A stretch of 64,000 bases of DNA from Sepiola atlantica. Taxonomy: Eukaryota > Mollusca > Cephalopoda > Sepiida > Sepiolidae. The DNA is taken from assembly GCA_963556195.1 (NCBI GenBank), contig CAUVYP010000244.1:1612001-1676000 (forward strand). Direction: 5' to 3'. The notes under the pieces were generated by a model, which saw only the letters and a list, made by a program, of their open reading frames with translations, did no database searches and had not been told where the DNA came from. Numbering within the stretch: the first letter of the stretch is position 1; every line of letters begins with the position of its first letter. A program made the position numbers and the translations under genes. Of this stretch, positions 25,258 through 39,217 are shown piece after piece.

Positions 25258-26745
25258 TTAGCGCGTTTTAAAGTTGATATCGCTTTTGTTTATAACTTCC
25301 ACATTTATTCGAATTGTGGAACAAAACTTTGCAGACAGTCGCGGAGACACATGTTCTACTGAAGTACCAAGTTTCAGAAGTGCAGCTCTTGTACTGCCGG
25401 AGATATGTCGATACAAACTGAATACGCAAAACATCAACAAAATTTAGCGCGTTTTAAAGTTGATATCGCTTTTGTTGATAACTTCCACATTTATTCGAAT
25501 TGTGCCACGAAACTTTGCAGACAGTCGCGGAGACACATTTTCTACTGAAGTACTAAGTTTCAGAAGTGCAGCTCTTGTACTCCCGGAGATATGTCGATAC
25601 AAAGTGAATACGCAAAACGCTAACAAAATTTAGCGCGTTTTAAAGTTGATATCGCTTTTGTTTATAACTTCCACATTTATTCGAATTGTGCAACGAAACT
25701 TTGCAGACAGTCTCGAATAGGCCTTTTCTACTGAAGTACCAAGTTTCAGAAGTGCAGCTCTTGTACTGCCGGAGATATGTCGATACAAACTGAATACGAA
25801 AAACATCAACAAAATTTAGCGCGTTTTAAAGTTGATATCGCTTTTGTTCATAACTTCCACATTTATTCGAATTGTGCCACGAAACTTTGCAGACAGTCGC
25901 GGAGACACATATTCTACTGAAGTACCAAGTTTCAGAAGTGCAGCTCTTGTACTGCCGGAGATATGTCGATACAAACTGAATACGCAAAACATCAACAAAA
26001 TTTAGCGCGTTTTAAAGTTGATATCGCTTTTGTTTATAACTTCCACATTTATTCGAATTGTGCAACGAAACTTTGCAGACAGTCGCGGAGACACATTTTC
26101 TACTGAAGTACCAAGTTTCAGAAGTGCAGCTCTTGTACTGCCGGAGATATGTCGATACAAGTTGAATACGCAAAAAATCAAAAAAATTTAGCGTGTTTTA
26201 AAGTTAATATCGCTTTTGTTTATATCTTCCACATTTATTCGAATTGTGCAACGAAACTTTGCAGACAGTCTCGAATAGGCCTTCTCTACTGAAGTACCAA
26301 GTTTCAGAAGTGCAGCTCTTGTACTGCCGGAGATATGTCGATACAAACTGAATACGCAAAACATCAACAAAATTTAGCGCGTTTTAAAGTTGATATCGCT
26401 TTTGTTTATAACTTCCACATTTATTCGAATTGTGCAACGAAACTTTGCAGACAGTCTCGAATAGGCCTTTTCTACTGAAGTACCAAGGTTCAGAAGTGCA
26501 GCTCTTGTACTGCCGGAGATATGTCGATACAAACTGAATACGCAAGACATCAACAAAATTTAGCGCGTTTTAAAGTTGATATCGCTTTTGTTTATAACTT
26601 CCACATTTATTCGAATTGTGCAACAAAACTTTGCAGACAGTCGCGGAGACACATGTTCTACTTAAGTACCAAGTTTCAGAAGTGCAGCTCTTGTACTGCC
26701 GGAGATATGTCGATACAAACTGAATACGCAAAACATCAACAAAAT

Positions 26746-27675
26746 TTAGCGCGTTTTAAAGTTGATATCGCTTTTGTTTATAACTTCCACATTTATTCGA
26801 ATTGTGCAACGAAACTTTGCAGACAGTCTCGAATAGGCCTTTTCTACTGAAGTACCAAGGTTCAGAAGTGCAGCTCTTGTACTGCCGGAGATATGTCGAT
26901 ACAAACTGAATACGCAAGACATCAACAAAATTTAGCGCGTTTTAAAGTTGATATCGCTTTTGTTTATAACTTCTACATTTATTCGAATTGTGCCACGAAA
27001 CCTTGCAGACAGTCGCGGAGACACATTTTCTACTGAAGTACCAAGTTTCAGAAGTGCAGCTCTTGTACTGCCGGAGATATGTCGATACAAACTGAATACG
27101 CAAAACATCAACAAAATTTAGCGCGTTTTAAAGTTGATATCGCTTTTGTTTATAACTTCCACATTTATTCGAATTGTGCCACGAAACTTTGCAGACAGTC
27201 GCGGAGACACGTTTTCTACTGAAGTACTAAGTTTCAGAAGTGCAGCTCTTGTACTGCCGGAGATATGTCGATACAAACTGAATACGCAAAACGCTAACAA
27301 AATTTAGCGCGTTTTAAAGTTGATATCGCTTTTGTTTATAACTTCCACATTTATTCGAATTGTGCAACGAAACTTTGCAGACAGTCTGGAATCGGCCTTT
27401 TCTACTGAAGTACCAAGTCTCAGTAGTGCAGCTCTTGTACTGCCGGAGATATGTCGATACAAACTGAATACGCAAAACATCAACAAAATTTAGCGCGTTT
27501 TAAAGTTGATATCGCTTTTGTTTATAACTTCCACATTTATCCGAATTGTGCAACGAAACTTTGCAGACAGTCTCGAATAGGCCTTTTCTACTGAAGTACC
27601 AAGGTTCAGAAGTGCAGCTCTTGTACTGCCGGAGATATGTCGATACAAACTGAATACGCAAGACATCAACAAAAT
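26746..27675 (+). repeat. Five-monomer block (930 bp), copy 1
   Basis: Order: A with ccaaggttcag and ending caagacatc (26746), Bt with gtgccacg (26932, also cttctac and aaaccttgc), B with acacgttttc and gtactaag (27118), C (27304), A with ccaaggttcag (27490). The same five occur in order at 36426, 9680 bp away. Confidence 0.78.
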
Positions 27676-29353
27676 TTAGCGCGTTTTAAAGTTGATATCG
27701 CTTTTGTTTATAACTTCCACATTTATTCGAATTGTGCAACGAAACTTTGCAGACAGTCGCGGAGACACATTTTCTACTGAAGTACCAAGTTTCAGAAGTG
27801 CAGCTCTTGTACTGCCGGAGATATGTCGATACAAACTGAATACGCAAAACATCAACAAAATTTAGCGCGTTTTAAAGTTGATATCGCTTTTGTTTATAAC
27901 TTCCACATTTATTCGAATTGTGCAACGAAACTTTGCAGACAGTCTCGAATAGGCCTTTTCTACTGAAGTACCAAGTTTCAGAAGTGCAGCTCTTGTACTG
28001 CCGGAGATATATCGATACAAACTGAATACGCAAAACGCTAACAAAATTTAGCGCGTTTTAAAGTTGATATCGCTTTTGTTTATAACTTCCACATTTATTC
28101 GAATTGTGCAACAAAACTTTGCAGACAGTCGCGGAGACACATGTTCTACTTAAGTACCAAGTTTCAGAAGTGCACCTCTTGTACTGCCGGAGATATGTCG
28201 ATACAAACTGAATACGCAAAACATCAACAAAATTTAGCGCGTTTTAAAGTTGATATCGCTTTTGTTTATAACTTCCACATTTATTCGAATTGTGCAACGA
28301 AACTTTGCAGACAGTCGCGGAGACACATGTTCCACTGAAGTACCAAGTTTCAGAAGTGCAGCTCTTGTACTGCCGGAGATATGTCGATACAAACTGAATA
28401 TGCTAAAAATCAAAAAAATTTAGCGTGTTTTAAAGTTGATATCGCTTTTGTTTATATCTTCCACATTAATTCGAATTGTGCAACGAAACTTTGCAGACAG
28501 TCTCGAATAGGCCTTTTTTCTACTGAAGTACCAAGTTTCAGAAGTGCAGCTCTTGTACTGCCGGAGATATGTCGATACAAACTGAATACGCAAAACATCA
28601 ACAAAATTTAGCGCGTTTTAAAGTTGATATCGCTTTTGTTTATAACTTCCACATTTATTCGAATTGTGCAACGAAACTTTGCAGACAGTCTGGAATCGGC
28701 CTTTTCTACTGAAGTACCAAGTCTCAGAAGTGCAGCTCTGGTACTGCCGGAGATATGTCGATACAAACTGAATACGCAAAACATCAACAAAATTTAGCGC
28801 GTTTTAAAGTTGATATCGCTTTTGTTTATAACTTCCACATTTATTCGAATTGTGCCACGAAACTTTGCAGACAGTCTCGAATAGGCCTTTCCTACTAGGA
28901 TACCAAGTTTCAGAAGTGCAGCTCTTGTACTGCCGGAGATATGTCGATACAAACTGAATACGCAAAACATCAACAAAATTTAGCGCGTTTTAAAGTTGAT
29001 ATCGCTTTTGTTTATAACTTCCACATTTATTCGAATTGTGCAACGAAACTTTGCAGACAGTCTCGAATAGGCCTTTTTTCTACTGAAGTCTCAAGTTTCA
29101 GAAGTGCAGCTCTTGTACTGCCGGAGATATGTCGATACAAACTGAATACGCAAAACATCAACAAAATTTAGCGCGTTTTAAAGTTGATATCGCTTTTGTT
29201 TATAACTTCCACATTTATTCGAATTGTGCAACGAAACTTTGCAGACAGTCTCGAATAGGCCTTTTCTACTGAAGTACCAAGTCCTAGAAGTGCAGCTCTT
29301 GTACTTCCGGAGATATGTCGATACAAACTGAATACGCAAAACATCAACAAAAT

Positions 29354-31027
29354 TTAGCGCGTTTTAAAGTTGATATCGCTTTTGTTTATAACTTCCACAT
29401 TTATTCGAATTGTGCCACGAAACTTTGCAGACAGTCTCGAATAGGCCTTTTCTACTAGGATACCAAGTTTCAGAAGTGCAGCTCTTGTACTGCCGGAGAT
29501 ATGTCGATACAAACTGAATACGCAAAACATCAACAAAATTTAGCGCGTTTTAAAGTTGATATCGCTTTTGTTTATAACTTCCACATTTATTCGAATTGTG
29601 CAACGAAACTTTGCAGACAGTCTCGAATAGGCCTTCTCTACTGAAGTACCAAGGTTCAGAAGTGCAGCTCTTGTACTGCCGGAGATATGTCGATACAAAC
29701 TGAATACGCAAGACATCAACAAAATTTAGCGCGTTTTAAAGTTGATATCGCTTTTGTTTATAACTTCCACATTTATTCGAATTGTGCAACGAAACTTTGC
29801 AGACAGTCGCGGAGACACATTTTCTACTGAAGTACCAAGTTTCAGAAGTGCAGCTCTTGTACTGCCGGAGATATGTCGATACAAACTGAATACGCAAAAC
29901 ATCAACAAAATTTAGCGCGTTTTAAAGTTGATATCGCTTTTGTTTATAACTTCCACATTTATTCGAATTGTGCAACGAAACTTTGCAGACAGTCGCGGAG
30001 ACACATTTTCTACTGAAGTACCAAGTTTCAGAAGTGCAGCTCTTGTACTGCCGGAGATATGTCGATACAAAGTGAATACGCAAAACGCTAACAAAATTTA
30101 GCGCGTTTTAAAGTTGATATCGCTTTTGTTTATAACTTCCACATTTATTCGAATTGTGCCACGAAACTTTGCAGACAGTCGCGGAGACACATGTTCTACT
30201 TAAGTACCAAGTTTCAGAAGTGCAGCTCTTGTACTGCCGGAGATATGTCGATACAAACTGAATACGCAAAACGCTAACAAAATTTAGCGCGTTTTAAAGT
30301 TGATATCGCTTTTGTTTATAACTTCCACATTTATTCGAATTGTGCAACGAAACTTTGCAGACAGTCTCGAATAGGCCTTTTCTACTGAAGCACCAAGTTT
30401 CAGAAGTGCAGCTCTGGTACTGCCTGAGATATGTCGATACAAACTGAATACGAAAAACATCAACAAAATTTAGCGCGTTTTAAAGTTGATATCGCTTTTG
30501 TTTATAACTTCCACATTTATTCGAATTGTGCCACGAAACTTTGCAGACAGTCGCGGAGACACATTTTCTACTGAAGTACCAAGTTTCAGAAGTGCAGCTC
30601 TTGTACTGCCGGAGATATGTCGATACAAACTGAATACGCAAAACATCAACAAAATTTAGCGCGTTTTAAAGTTGATATCGCTTTTGTTTATAACTTCCAC
30701 ATTTATTCGAATTGTGCAACGAAACTTTGCAGACAGTCGCGGAGACACATTTTCTACTGAGGTACCAAGTTTCAGAAGTGCAGCTCTTGTACTGCCGGAG
30801 ATATGTCGATACAAACTGAATACGCAAAAAATCAACAAAATTTAGCGTGTTTTAAAGTTGATATCGCTTTTGTTTATATCTTCCACATTTATTCGAATTG
30901 TGCAACGAAACTTTGCAGACAGTCTCGAATAGGCCTTCTCTACTGAAGTACCAAGTTTCAGAAGTGCAGCTCTTGTACTGCCGGAGATATGTCGATACAA
31001 ACTGAATACGCAAAACATCAACAAAAT
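29354..31027 (+). repeat. Nine-monomer block, copy 1 of a 5.2-5.4 kb spaced repeat
   Basis: Order: D' (29354), A with gccttctc and ccaaggttcag (29540), Bt (29726), B with aaagtgaat ending gctaac (29912), G (30098), A with ctctggtactgcctgag and tacgaaaaac (30284), Bt with gtgccacg (30470), Bt (30656), F/A recombinant with gcgtg, tatatc and gccttctc (30842). The private ctctggtactgcctgag marker ties 30284 to 35682. Confidence 0.75.
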
Positions 31028-31213
31028 TTAGCGCGTTTTAAAGTTGATATCGCTTTTGTTTATAACTTCCACATTTATTCGAATTGTGCCACGAAACTTT
31101 GCAGACAGTCGCGGAGACACATTTTCTACTGAAGTACCAAGTTTCAGCAGTGCAGCTCTTGTACTGCCGGAGATATGTCGATACAAACTGAATACGCAAA
31201 ACATCAACAAAAT

Positions 31214-31771
31214 TTAGCGCGTTTTAAAGTTGATATCGCTTTTGTTTATAACTTCCACATTTATTCGAATTGTGCAACGAAACTTTGCAGACAGTCTCGA
31301 ATAGGCCTTTTCTACTGAAGTACCAAGGTTCAGAAGTGCAGCTCTTGTACTGCCGGAGATATGTCGATACAAAGTGAATACGCAAAACGCTAACAAAATT
31401 TAGCGCGTTTTAAAGTTGATATCGCTTTTGTTTATAACTTCCACATTTATTCGAATTGTGCAACGAAACTTTGCAGACAGTCTCGAATAGGCCTTTTCTA
31501 CTGAAGTACCAAGTTTCAGAAGTGCAGCCGTTGTACTGCCGGAGATATGTCGATACAAACTGAATACGAAAAACATCAACAAAATTTAGCGCGTTTTAAA
31601 GTTGATATCGCTTTTGTTTATAACTTCCACATTTATTCGAATTGTGCCACGAAACTTTGCAGACAGTCGCGGAGACACATGTTCTACTTAAGTACCAAGT
31701 TTCAGAAGTGCAGCTCTTGTACTGCCGGAGATATGTCGATACAAACTGAATACGCAAAACATCAACAAAAT
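31214..31771 (+). repeat. Trimer with aaagtgaat and cagccgttg markers, copy 1
   Basis: A with ccaaggttcag, aaagtgaat and gctaac (31214), A with cagccgttg and tacgaaaaac (31400), G with gtgccacg (31586). The cagccgttg variant is found again only at 35310, inside the matching trimer 35124-35681, 3910 bp away. Confidence 0.72.
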
Positions 31772-33817
31772 TTAGCGCGTTTTAAAGTTGATATCGCTTT
31801 TGTTTATAACTTCCACATTTATTCGAATTGTGCAACGAAACTTTGCAGACAGTCGCGGAGACACATTTTCTACTGAGGTACCAAGTTTCAGAAGTGCAGC
31901 TCTTGTTCTGCCGGAGATATGTCGATACAAACTGAATACGCAAAAAATCAAAAAAATTTAGCGTGTTTTAAAGTTGATATCGCTTTTGTTTATATCTTCC
32001 ACATTTATTCGAATTGTGCAACGAAACTTTGCAGACAGTCTCGAATAGGCCTTCTCTACTGAAGTACCAAGTTTCAGAAGTGCAGCTCTTGTACTGCCGG
32101 AGATATGTCGATACAAACTGAATACGCAAAACATCAACAAAATTTAGCGCGTTTTAAAGTTGATATCGCTTTTGTTTATAACTTCCACATTTATTCGAAT
32201 TGTGCAACGAAACTTTGCAGACAGTCGCGGAGACACATTTTCTACTGAAGTACCAAGTTTCAGCAGTGCAGCTCTTGTACTGCCGGAGATATGTCGATAC
32301 AAACTGAATACGCAAAACATCAACAAAATTTAGCGCGTTTTAAAGTTGATATCGCTTTTGTTTATAACTTCCACATTTATTCGAATTGTGCAACAAAACT
32401 TTGCAGACAGTCGCGGAGACACATGTTCTACTTAAGTACCAAGTTTCAGAAGTGCAGCTCTTGTACTGCCGGAGATATGTCGATACAAACTGAATACGCA
32501 AAACATCAACAAAATTTAGCGCGTTTTAAAGTTGATATCGCTTTTGTTTATAACTTCCACATTTATTCGAATTGTGCCACGAAACTTTGCAGACAGTCGC
32601 GGAGACACGTTTTCTACTGAAGTACTAAGTTTCAGAAGTGCAGCTCTTGTACTGCCGGAGATATGTCGATACAAACTGAATACGCAAAACGCTAACAAAA
32701 TTTAGCGCGTTTTAAAGTTGATATCGCTTTTGTTTATAACTTCCACATTTATTCGAATTGTGCAACGAAACTTTGCAGACAGTCTGGAATCCGCCTTTTC
32801 TACTGAAGTACCAAGTCTCAGAAGTGCAGCTCTTGTACTGCCGGAGATATGTCGATACAAACTGAATACGCAAAACATCAACAAAATTTAGCGCGTTTTA
32901 AAGTTGATATCGCTTTTGTTTATAACTTCCACATTTATTCGAATTGTGCAACGAAACTTTGCAGACAGTCGCGGAGACACATTTTCTACTGAAGTACTAA
33001 GTTTCAGAAGTGCAGCTCTTGTACTGCCGGAGATATGTCGATACAAACTGAATACGCAAAACGCTAACAAAATTTAGCGTGTTTTAAAGTTGATATCGCT
33101 TTTGTTTATAACTTCCACATTTATTCGAATTGTGCAACGAAACTTTGCAGACAGTCTCGAATAGGCCTTTTCTACTGAAGTACCAAGTTTCAGAAGTGCA
33201 GCTCTTGTACTGCCGGAGATATGTCGATACAAACTGAATACGCAAAACATCAACAAAATTTAGCGCGTTTTAAAGTTGATATCGCTTTTGTTTATAACTT
33301 CCACATTTATTCGAATTGTGCAACGAAACTTTGCAGACAGTCGCGGAGACACATGTTCTACTGAAGTACCAAGTTTCAGAAGTGCAGCTCTTGTACTGCC
33401 GGAGATATATCGATACAAACTGAATACGCAAAACGCTAACAAAATTTAGCGCGTTTTAAAGTTAATATCGCTTTTGTTTATAACTTCCACATTTATTCGA
33501 ATTGTGCAACAAAACTTTGCAGACAGTCGCGGAGACACATGTTCTACTTAAGTACTAAGTTTCAGAAGTGCAGCTCTTGTACTGCCGGAGATATGTCGAT
33601 ACAAACTGAATACGCAAAACATCAACAAAATTTAGCGCGTTTTAAAGTTGATATCGCTTTTGTTTATAACTTCCACATTTATTCGAATTGTGCAACGAAA
33701 CTTTGCAGACAGTCGCGGAGACACATGTTCTACTGAAGTACCAAGTTTCAGAAGTGCAGCTCTTGTACTGCCGGAGATATGTCGATACAAACTGAATACG
33801 CAAAAAATCAAAAAAAT

Positions 33818-34193
33818 TTAGCGTGTTTTAAAGTTGATATCGCTTTTGTTTATATCTTCCACATTAATTCGAATTGTGCAACGAAACTTTGCAGACAGTC
33901 TCGAATAGGCCTTATTTCTACTGAAGTACCAAGTTTCAGAAGTGCAGCTCTTGTACTGCCGGAGATATGTCGATACAAACTGAATACGCAAAACATCAAC
34001 AAAATTTAGCGCGTTTTAAAGTTGATATCGCTTTTGTTTATAACTTCCACATTTATTCGAATTGTGCAACGAAACTTTGCAGACAGTCTCGAATAGGCCT
34101 TTTTTCTACTGAAGTACCAAGTTTCAGAAGTGCAGCTCTTGTACTGCCGGAGATATGTCGATACAAACTGAATACGCAAAACATCAACAAAAT
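33818..34193 (+). repeat. Two adjacent 188-bp monomers
   Basis: This is the only place where two 188-bp units abut. The first (33818) has full F markers but ggccttatttctac; the second (34006) has a canonical 5' half with the TT insertion. The pair most simply reflects one out-of-register exchange between F units. Confidence 0.85.
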
Positions 34194-34565
34194 TTAGCGC
34201 GTTTTAAAGTTGATATCGCTTTTGTTTATAACTTCCACATTTATTCGAATTGTGCAACGAAACTTTGCAGACAGTCTGGAATCGGCCTTTTCTACTGAAG
34301 TACCAAGTCCTAGAAGTGCAGCTCTTGTACTGCCGGAGATATGTCGATACAAACTGAATACGCAAAACATCAACAAAATTTAGCGCGTTTTAAAGTTGAT
34401 ATCGCTTTTGTTTATAACGTCCACATTTATTCGAATTGTGCAACGAAACTTTGCAGACAGTCGCGGAGACACATGTTCTACTGCAGTACCAAGTTTCAGA
34501 AGTGCAGCTCTTGTACTGCCGGAGATATGTCGATACAAACTGAATACGCAAAACATCAACAAAAT
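34006..34565 (+). repeat. F-C-H cassette 2 (560 bp)
   Basis: F recombinant (34006), C with ccaagtcctag (34194), H with aacgtcc (34380), followed by D' (34566). The rare gtcctag is shared with the A unit at 29168. Confidence 0.8.
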
Positions 34566-36425
34566 TTAGCGCGTTTTAAAGTTGATATCGCTTTTGTTTA
34601 TAACTTCCACATTTATTCGAATTGTGCCACGAAACTTTGCAGACAGTCTCGAATAGGCCTTTTCTACTAGGATACCAAGTTTCAGAAGTGCAGCTCTTGT
34701 ACTGCCGGAGATATGTCGATACAAACTGAATACGCAAAACATCAACAAAATTTAGCGCGTTTTAAAGTTGATATCGCTTTTGTTTATAACTTCCACATTT
34801 ATTCGAATTGTGCAACGAAACTTTGCAGACAGTCTCGAATAGGCCTTCTCTACTGAAGTACCAAGGTTCAGAAGTGCAGCTCTTGTACTGCCGGAGATAT
34901 GTCGATACAAACTAGATACGCAAGACATCAACAAAATTTAGCGCGTTTTAAAGTTGATATCGCTTTTGTTTATAACTTCCACATTTATTCGAATTGTGCA
35001 ACGAAACTTTGCAGACAGTCGCGGAGACACATTTTCTACTGAAGTACCAAGTTTCAGAAGTGCAGCTCTTGTACTGCCGGAAATATGTCGATACAAACTG
35101 AATACGCAAAACATCAACAAAATTTAGCGCGTTTTAAAGTTGATATCGCTTTTGTTTATAACTTCCACATTTATTCGAATTGTGCCACGAAACTTTGCAG
35201 ACAGTCGCGGAGACACATTTTCTACTGAAGTACTAAGTCTCAGAAGTGCAGCTCTTGTACTGCCGGAGATATGTCGATACAAAGTGAATACGCAAAACGC
35301 TAACAAAATTTAGCGCGTTTTAAAGTTGATATCGCTTTTGTTTATAACTTCCACATTTATTCGAATTGTGCAACGAAACTTTGCAGACAGTCTCGAATAG
35401 GCCTTTTCTACTGAAGTACCAAGTTTCAGAAGTGCAGCCGTTGTACTGCCGGAGATATGTCGATACAAACTGAATACGAAAAACATCAACAAAATTTAGC
35501 GCGTTTTAAAGTTGATATCGCTTTTGTTTATAACTTCCACATTTATTCGAATTGTGCAACGAAACTTTGCAGACAGTCGCGGAGACACATGTTCTACTTA
35601 AGTACCAAGTTTCAGAAGTGCAGCTCTTGTACTGCCGGAGATATGTCGATACAAACTGAATACGCAAAACGCTAACAAAATTTAGCGCGTTTTAAAGTTG
35701 ATATCGCTTTTGTTTATAACTTCCACATTTATTCGAATTGTGCAACGAAACTTTGCAGACAGTCTCGAATAGGCCTTTTCTACTGAAGTACCAAGTTTCA
35801 GAAGTGCAGCTCTGGTACTGCCTGAGATATGTCGATACAAACTGAATACGAAAAACATCAACAAAATTTAGCGCGTTTTAAAGTTGATATCGCTTTTGTT
35901 TATAACTTCCACATTTATTCGAATTGTGCCACGAAACTTTGCAGACAGTCGCGGAGACACATTTTCTACTGAAGTACCAAGTTTCAGAAGTGCAGCTCTT
36001 GTACTGCCGGAGATATGTCGATACAAACTGAATACGCAAAACATCAACAAAATTTAGCGCGTTTTAAAGTTGATATCGCTTTTGTTTATAACTTCCACAT
36101 TTATTCGAATTGTGCAACGAAACTTTGCAGACAGTCGCGGAGACACATTTTCTACTGAAGTACCAAGTTTCAGAAGTGCAGCTCTTGTACTGCCGGAGAT
36201 ATGTCGATACAAACTGAATACGCAAAAAATCAAAAAAATTTAGCGTGTTTTAAAGTTGATATCGCTTTTGTTTATATCTTCCACATTTATTCGAATTGTG
36301 CAACGAAACTTTGCAGACAGTCTCGACTAGGCCTTCTCTACTGAAGTACCAAGTTTCAGAAGTGCAGCTCTTGTACTGCCGGAGATATGTCGATACAAAC
36401 TGAATACGCAAAACATCAACAAAAT
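34566..36425 (+). repeat. Ten-monomer block, copy 2 of the 5.2-5.4 kb spaced repeat
   Basis: Matches 29354-31027 but with one extra monomer: D' (34566), A gccttctc (34752), Bt (34938), aaagtgaat unit (35124), the extra cagccgttg unit (35310), G (35496), ctctggtactgcctgag unit (35682), Bt (35868), Bt (36054), F/A recombinant with tcgactagg (36240). The offset rises from 5212 to 5398 bp at the extra unit, exactly one monomer. Confidence 0.75.
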
Positions 36426-37355
36426 TTAGCGCGTTTTAAAGTTGATATCGCTTTTGTTTATAACTTCCACATTTATTCGAATTGTGCAACGAAACTTTGC
36501 AGACAGTCTCGAATAGGCCTTTTCTACTGAAGTACCAAGGTTCAGAAGTGCAGCTCTTGTACTGCCGGAGATATGTCGATACAAACTGAATACGCAAGAC
36601 ATCAACAAAATTTAGCGCGTTTTAAAGTTGATATCGCTTTTGTTTATAACTTCCACATTTATTCGAATTGTGCCACGAAACTTTGCAGACAGTCGCGGAG
36701 ACACATTTTCTACTGAAGTACCAAGTTTCAGAAATGCAGCTCTTGTACTGCCGGAGATATGTCGATACAAACTGAATACGCAAAACATCAACAAAATTTA
36801 GCGCGTTTTAAAGTTGATATCGCTTTTGTTTATAACTTCCACATTTATTCGAATTGTGCCACGAAACTTTGCAGACAGTCGCGGAGACACGTTTTCTACT
36901 GAAGTACTAAGTTTCAGAAGTGCAGCTCTTGTACTGCCGGAGATATGTCGATACAAACTGAATACGCAAAACGCTAACAAAATTTAGCGCGTTTTAAAGT
37001 TGATATCGCTTTTGTTTATAACTTCCACATTTATTCGAATTGTGCAACGAAACTTTGCAGACAGTCTGGAATCGGCCTTTTCTACTGAAGTACCAAGTCT
37101 CAGAAGTGCAGCTCTTGTACTGCCGGAGATATGTCGATACAAACTGAATACGCAAAACATCAACAAAATTTAGCGCGTTTTAAAGTTGATATCGCTTTTG
37201 TTTATAACTTCCACATTTATTCGAATTGTGCAACGAAACTTTGCAGACAGTCTCGAATAGGCCTTTTCTACTGAAGTACCAAGGTTCAGAAGTGCAGCTC
37301 TTGTACTGCCGGAGATATGTCGATACAAACTGAATACGCAAGACATCAACAAAAT
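36426..37355 (+). repeat. Five-monomer block (930 bp), copy 2
   Basis: Matches 26746-27675: A ccaaggttcag (36426), Bt gtgccacg with cagaaatgc (36612), acacgttttc/gtactaag (36798), C (36984), A ccaaggttcag (37170). It adjoins the ten-monomer block on its left. Confidence 0.78.
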
Positions 37356-38285
37356 TTAGCGCGTTTTAAAGTTGATATCGCTTTTGTTTATAACTTCCAC
37401 ATTTATTCGAATTGTGCAACGAAACTTTGCAGACAGTCGCGGAGACACATTTTCTACTGCAGTACCAAGTTTCAGAAGTGCAGCTCTTGTACTGCCGGAG
37501 ATATGTCGATACAAACTGAATACGCAAAACATCAACAAAATTTAGCGCGTTTTAAAGTTGATATCGCTTTTGTTTATAACTTCCACATTTATTCGAATTG
37601 TGCCACGAAACTTTGCAGACAGTCGCGGAGACACATTTTCTACTGAAGTACCAAGTTTCAGAAGTGCAGCTCTTGTACTGCCGGAGATATGTCGATACAA
37701 ACTGAATACGCAAAACGCTAACAAAATTTAGCGTGTTTTAAAGTTGATATCGCTTTTGTTTATAACTTCCACATTTATTCGAATTGTGCAACGAAACTTT
37801 GCAGACAGTCTCGAATAGGCCTTTTCTACTGAAGTACCAAGTTTCAGAAGTGCAGCTCTTGTACTGCCGGAGATATGTCGATACAAACTGAATACGCAAA
37901 ACATCAACAAATATTAGCGCGTTTTAAAGTTGATATCGCTTTTGTTTATAACTTCCACATTTATTCGAATTGTGCCACGAAACTTTGCAGACAGTCGCGG
38001 AGACACATGTTCTACTGAAGTACCAAGTTTCAGAAGTGCAGCTCTTGTACTGCCGGAGATATATCGATACAAACTGAATACGCAAATCTCAAACAAAATT
38101 TAGCGCGTTTTAAAGTTGATATCGCTTTTGTTTATAACTTCCACATTTATTCGAATTGTGCAACGAAACTTTGCAGACAGTCGCGGAGACACATGTTCTA
38201 CTGAAGTACCAAGTTTCAGAAGTGCAGCTCTTGTACTGCCGGAGATATGTCGATACAAACTGAATACGCAAAAAATCAAAAAAAT

Positions 38286-39217
38286 TTAGCGTGTTTTAAA
38301 GTGGATATCGCTTTTGTTTATATCTTCCACATTAATTCGAATTGTGCAACGAAACTTTGCAGACAGTCTCGAATAGGCCTTTTTTCTACTGAAGTACCAA
38401 GTTTCAGAAGTGCAGCTCTTGTACTGCCGGAGATATGTCGATACAAACTGAATACGCAAAACATCAACAAAATTTAGCGCGTTTTAAAGTTGATATCGCT
38501 TTTGTTTATAACTTCCACATTTATTCGAATTGTGCAACGAAACTTTGCAGACAGTCTGGAATCGGCCTTTTCTACTGAAGTACCAAGTCTCAGAAGTGCA
38601 GCTCTTGTACTGCCGGAGATATGTCGATACAAACTGAATACGCAAAACATCAACAAAATTTAGCGCGTTTTAAAGTTGATATCGCTTTTGTTTATAACTT
38701 CCACATTTATTCGAATTGTGCAACGAAACTTTGCAGACAGTCGCGGAGACACATGTTCTACTGCAGTACCAAGTTTCAGAAGTGCAGCTCTTGTACTGCC
38801 GGAGATATGTCGATACAAACTGAATACGCAAAACATCAACAAAATTTAGCGCGTTTTAAAGTTGATATCGCTTTTGTTTATAACTTCCACATTTATTCGA
38901 ATTGTGCCACGAAACTTTGCAGACAGTCTCGAATAGGCCTTTTCTACTAGGATACCAAGTTTCAGAAGTGCAGCTCTTGTACTGCCGGAGATATGTCGAT
39001 ACAAACTGAATACGCAAAACATCAACAAAATTTAGCGCGTTTTAAAGTTGATATCGCTTTTGTTTATAACTTCCACATTTATTCGAATTGTGCAACGAAA
39101 CTTTGCAGACAGTCTGGAATCGGCCTTTTCTACTGAAGTACCAAGTCTCAGAAGTGCAGCTCTTGTACTGCCGGAGATATGTCGATACAAACTGAATACG
39201 CAAAACATCAACAAAAT
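38286..39217 (+). repeat. Five-monomer HOR F-C-H-D'-C (932 bp), copy 1, with F-C-H cassette 3
   Basis: F with aaagtggatatc (38286), C (38474), H (38660), D' (38846), C (39032). The first four types recur in the same order from 39218. Confidence 0.82.
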
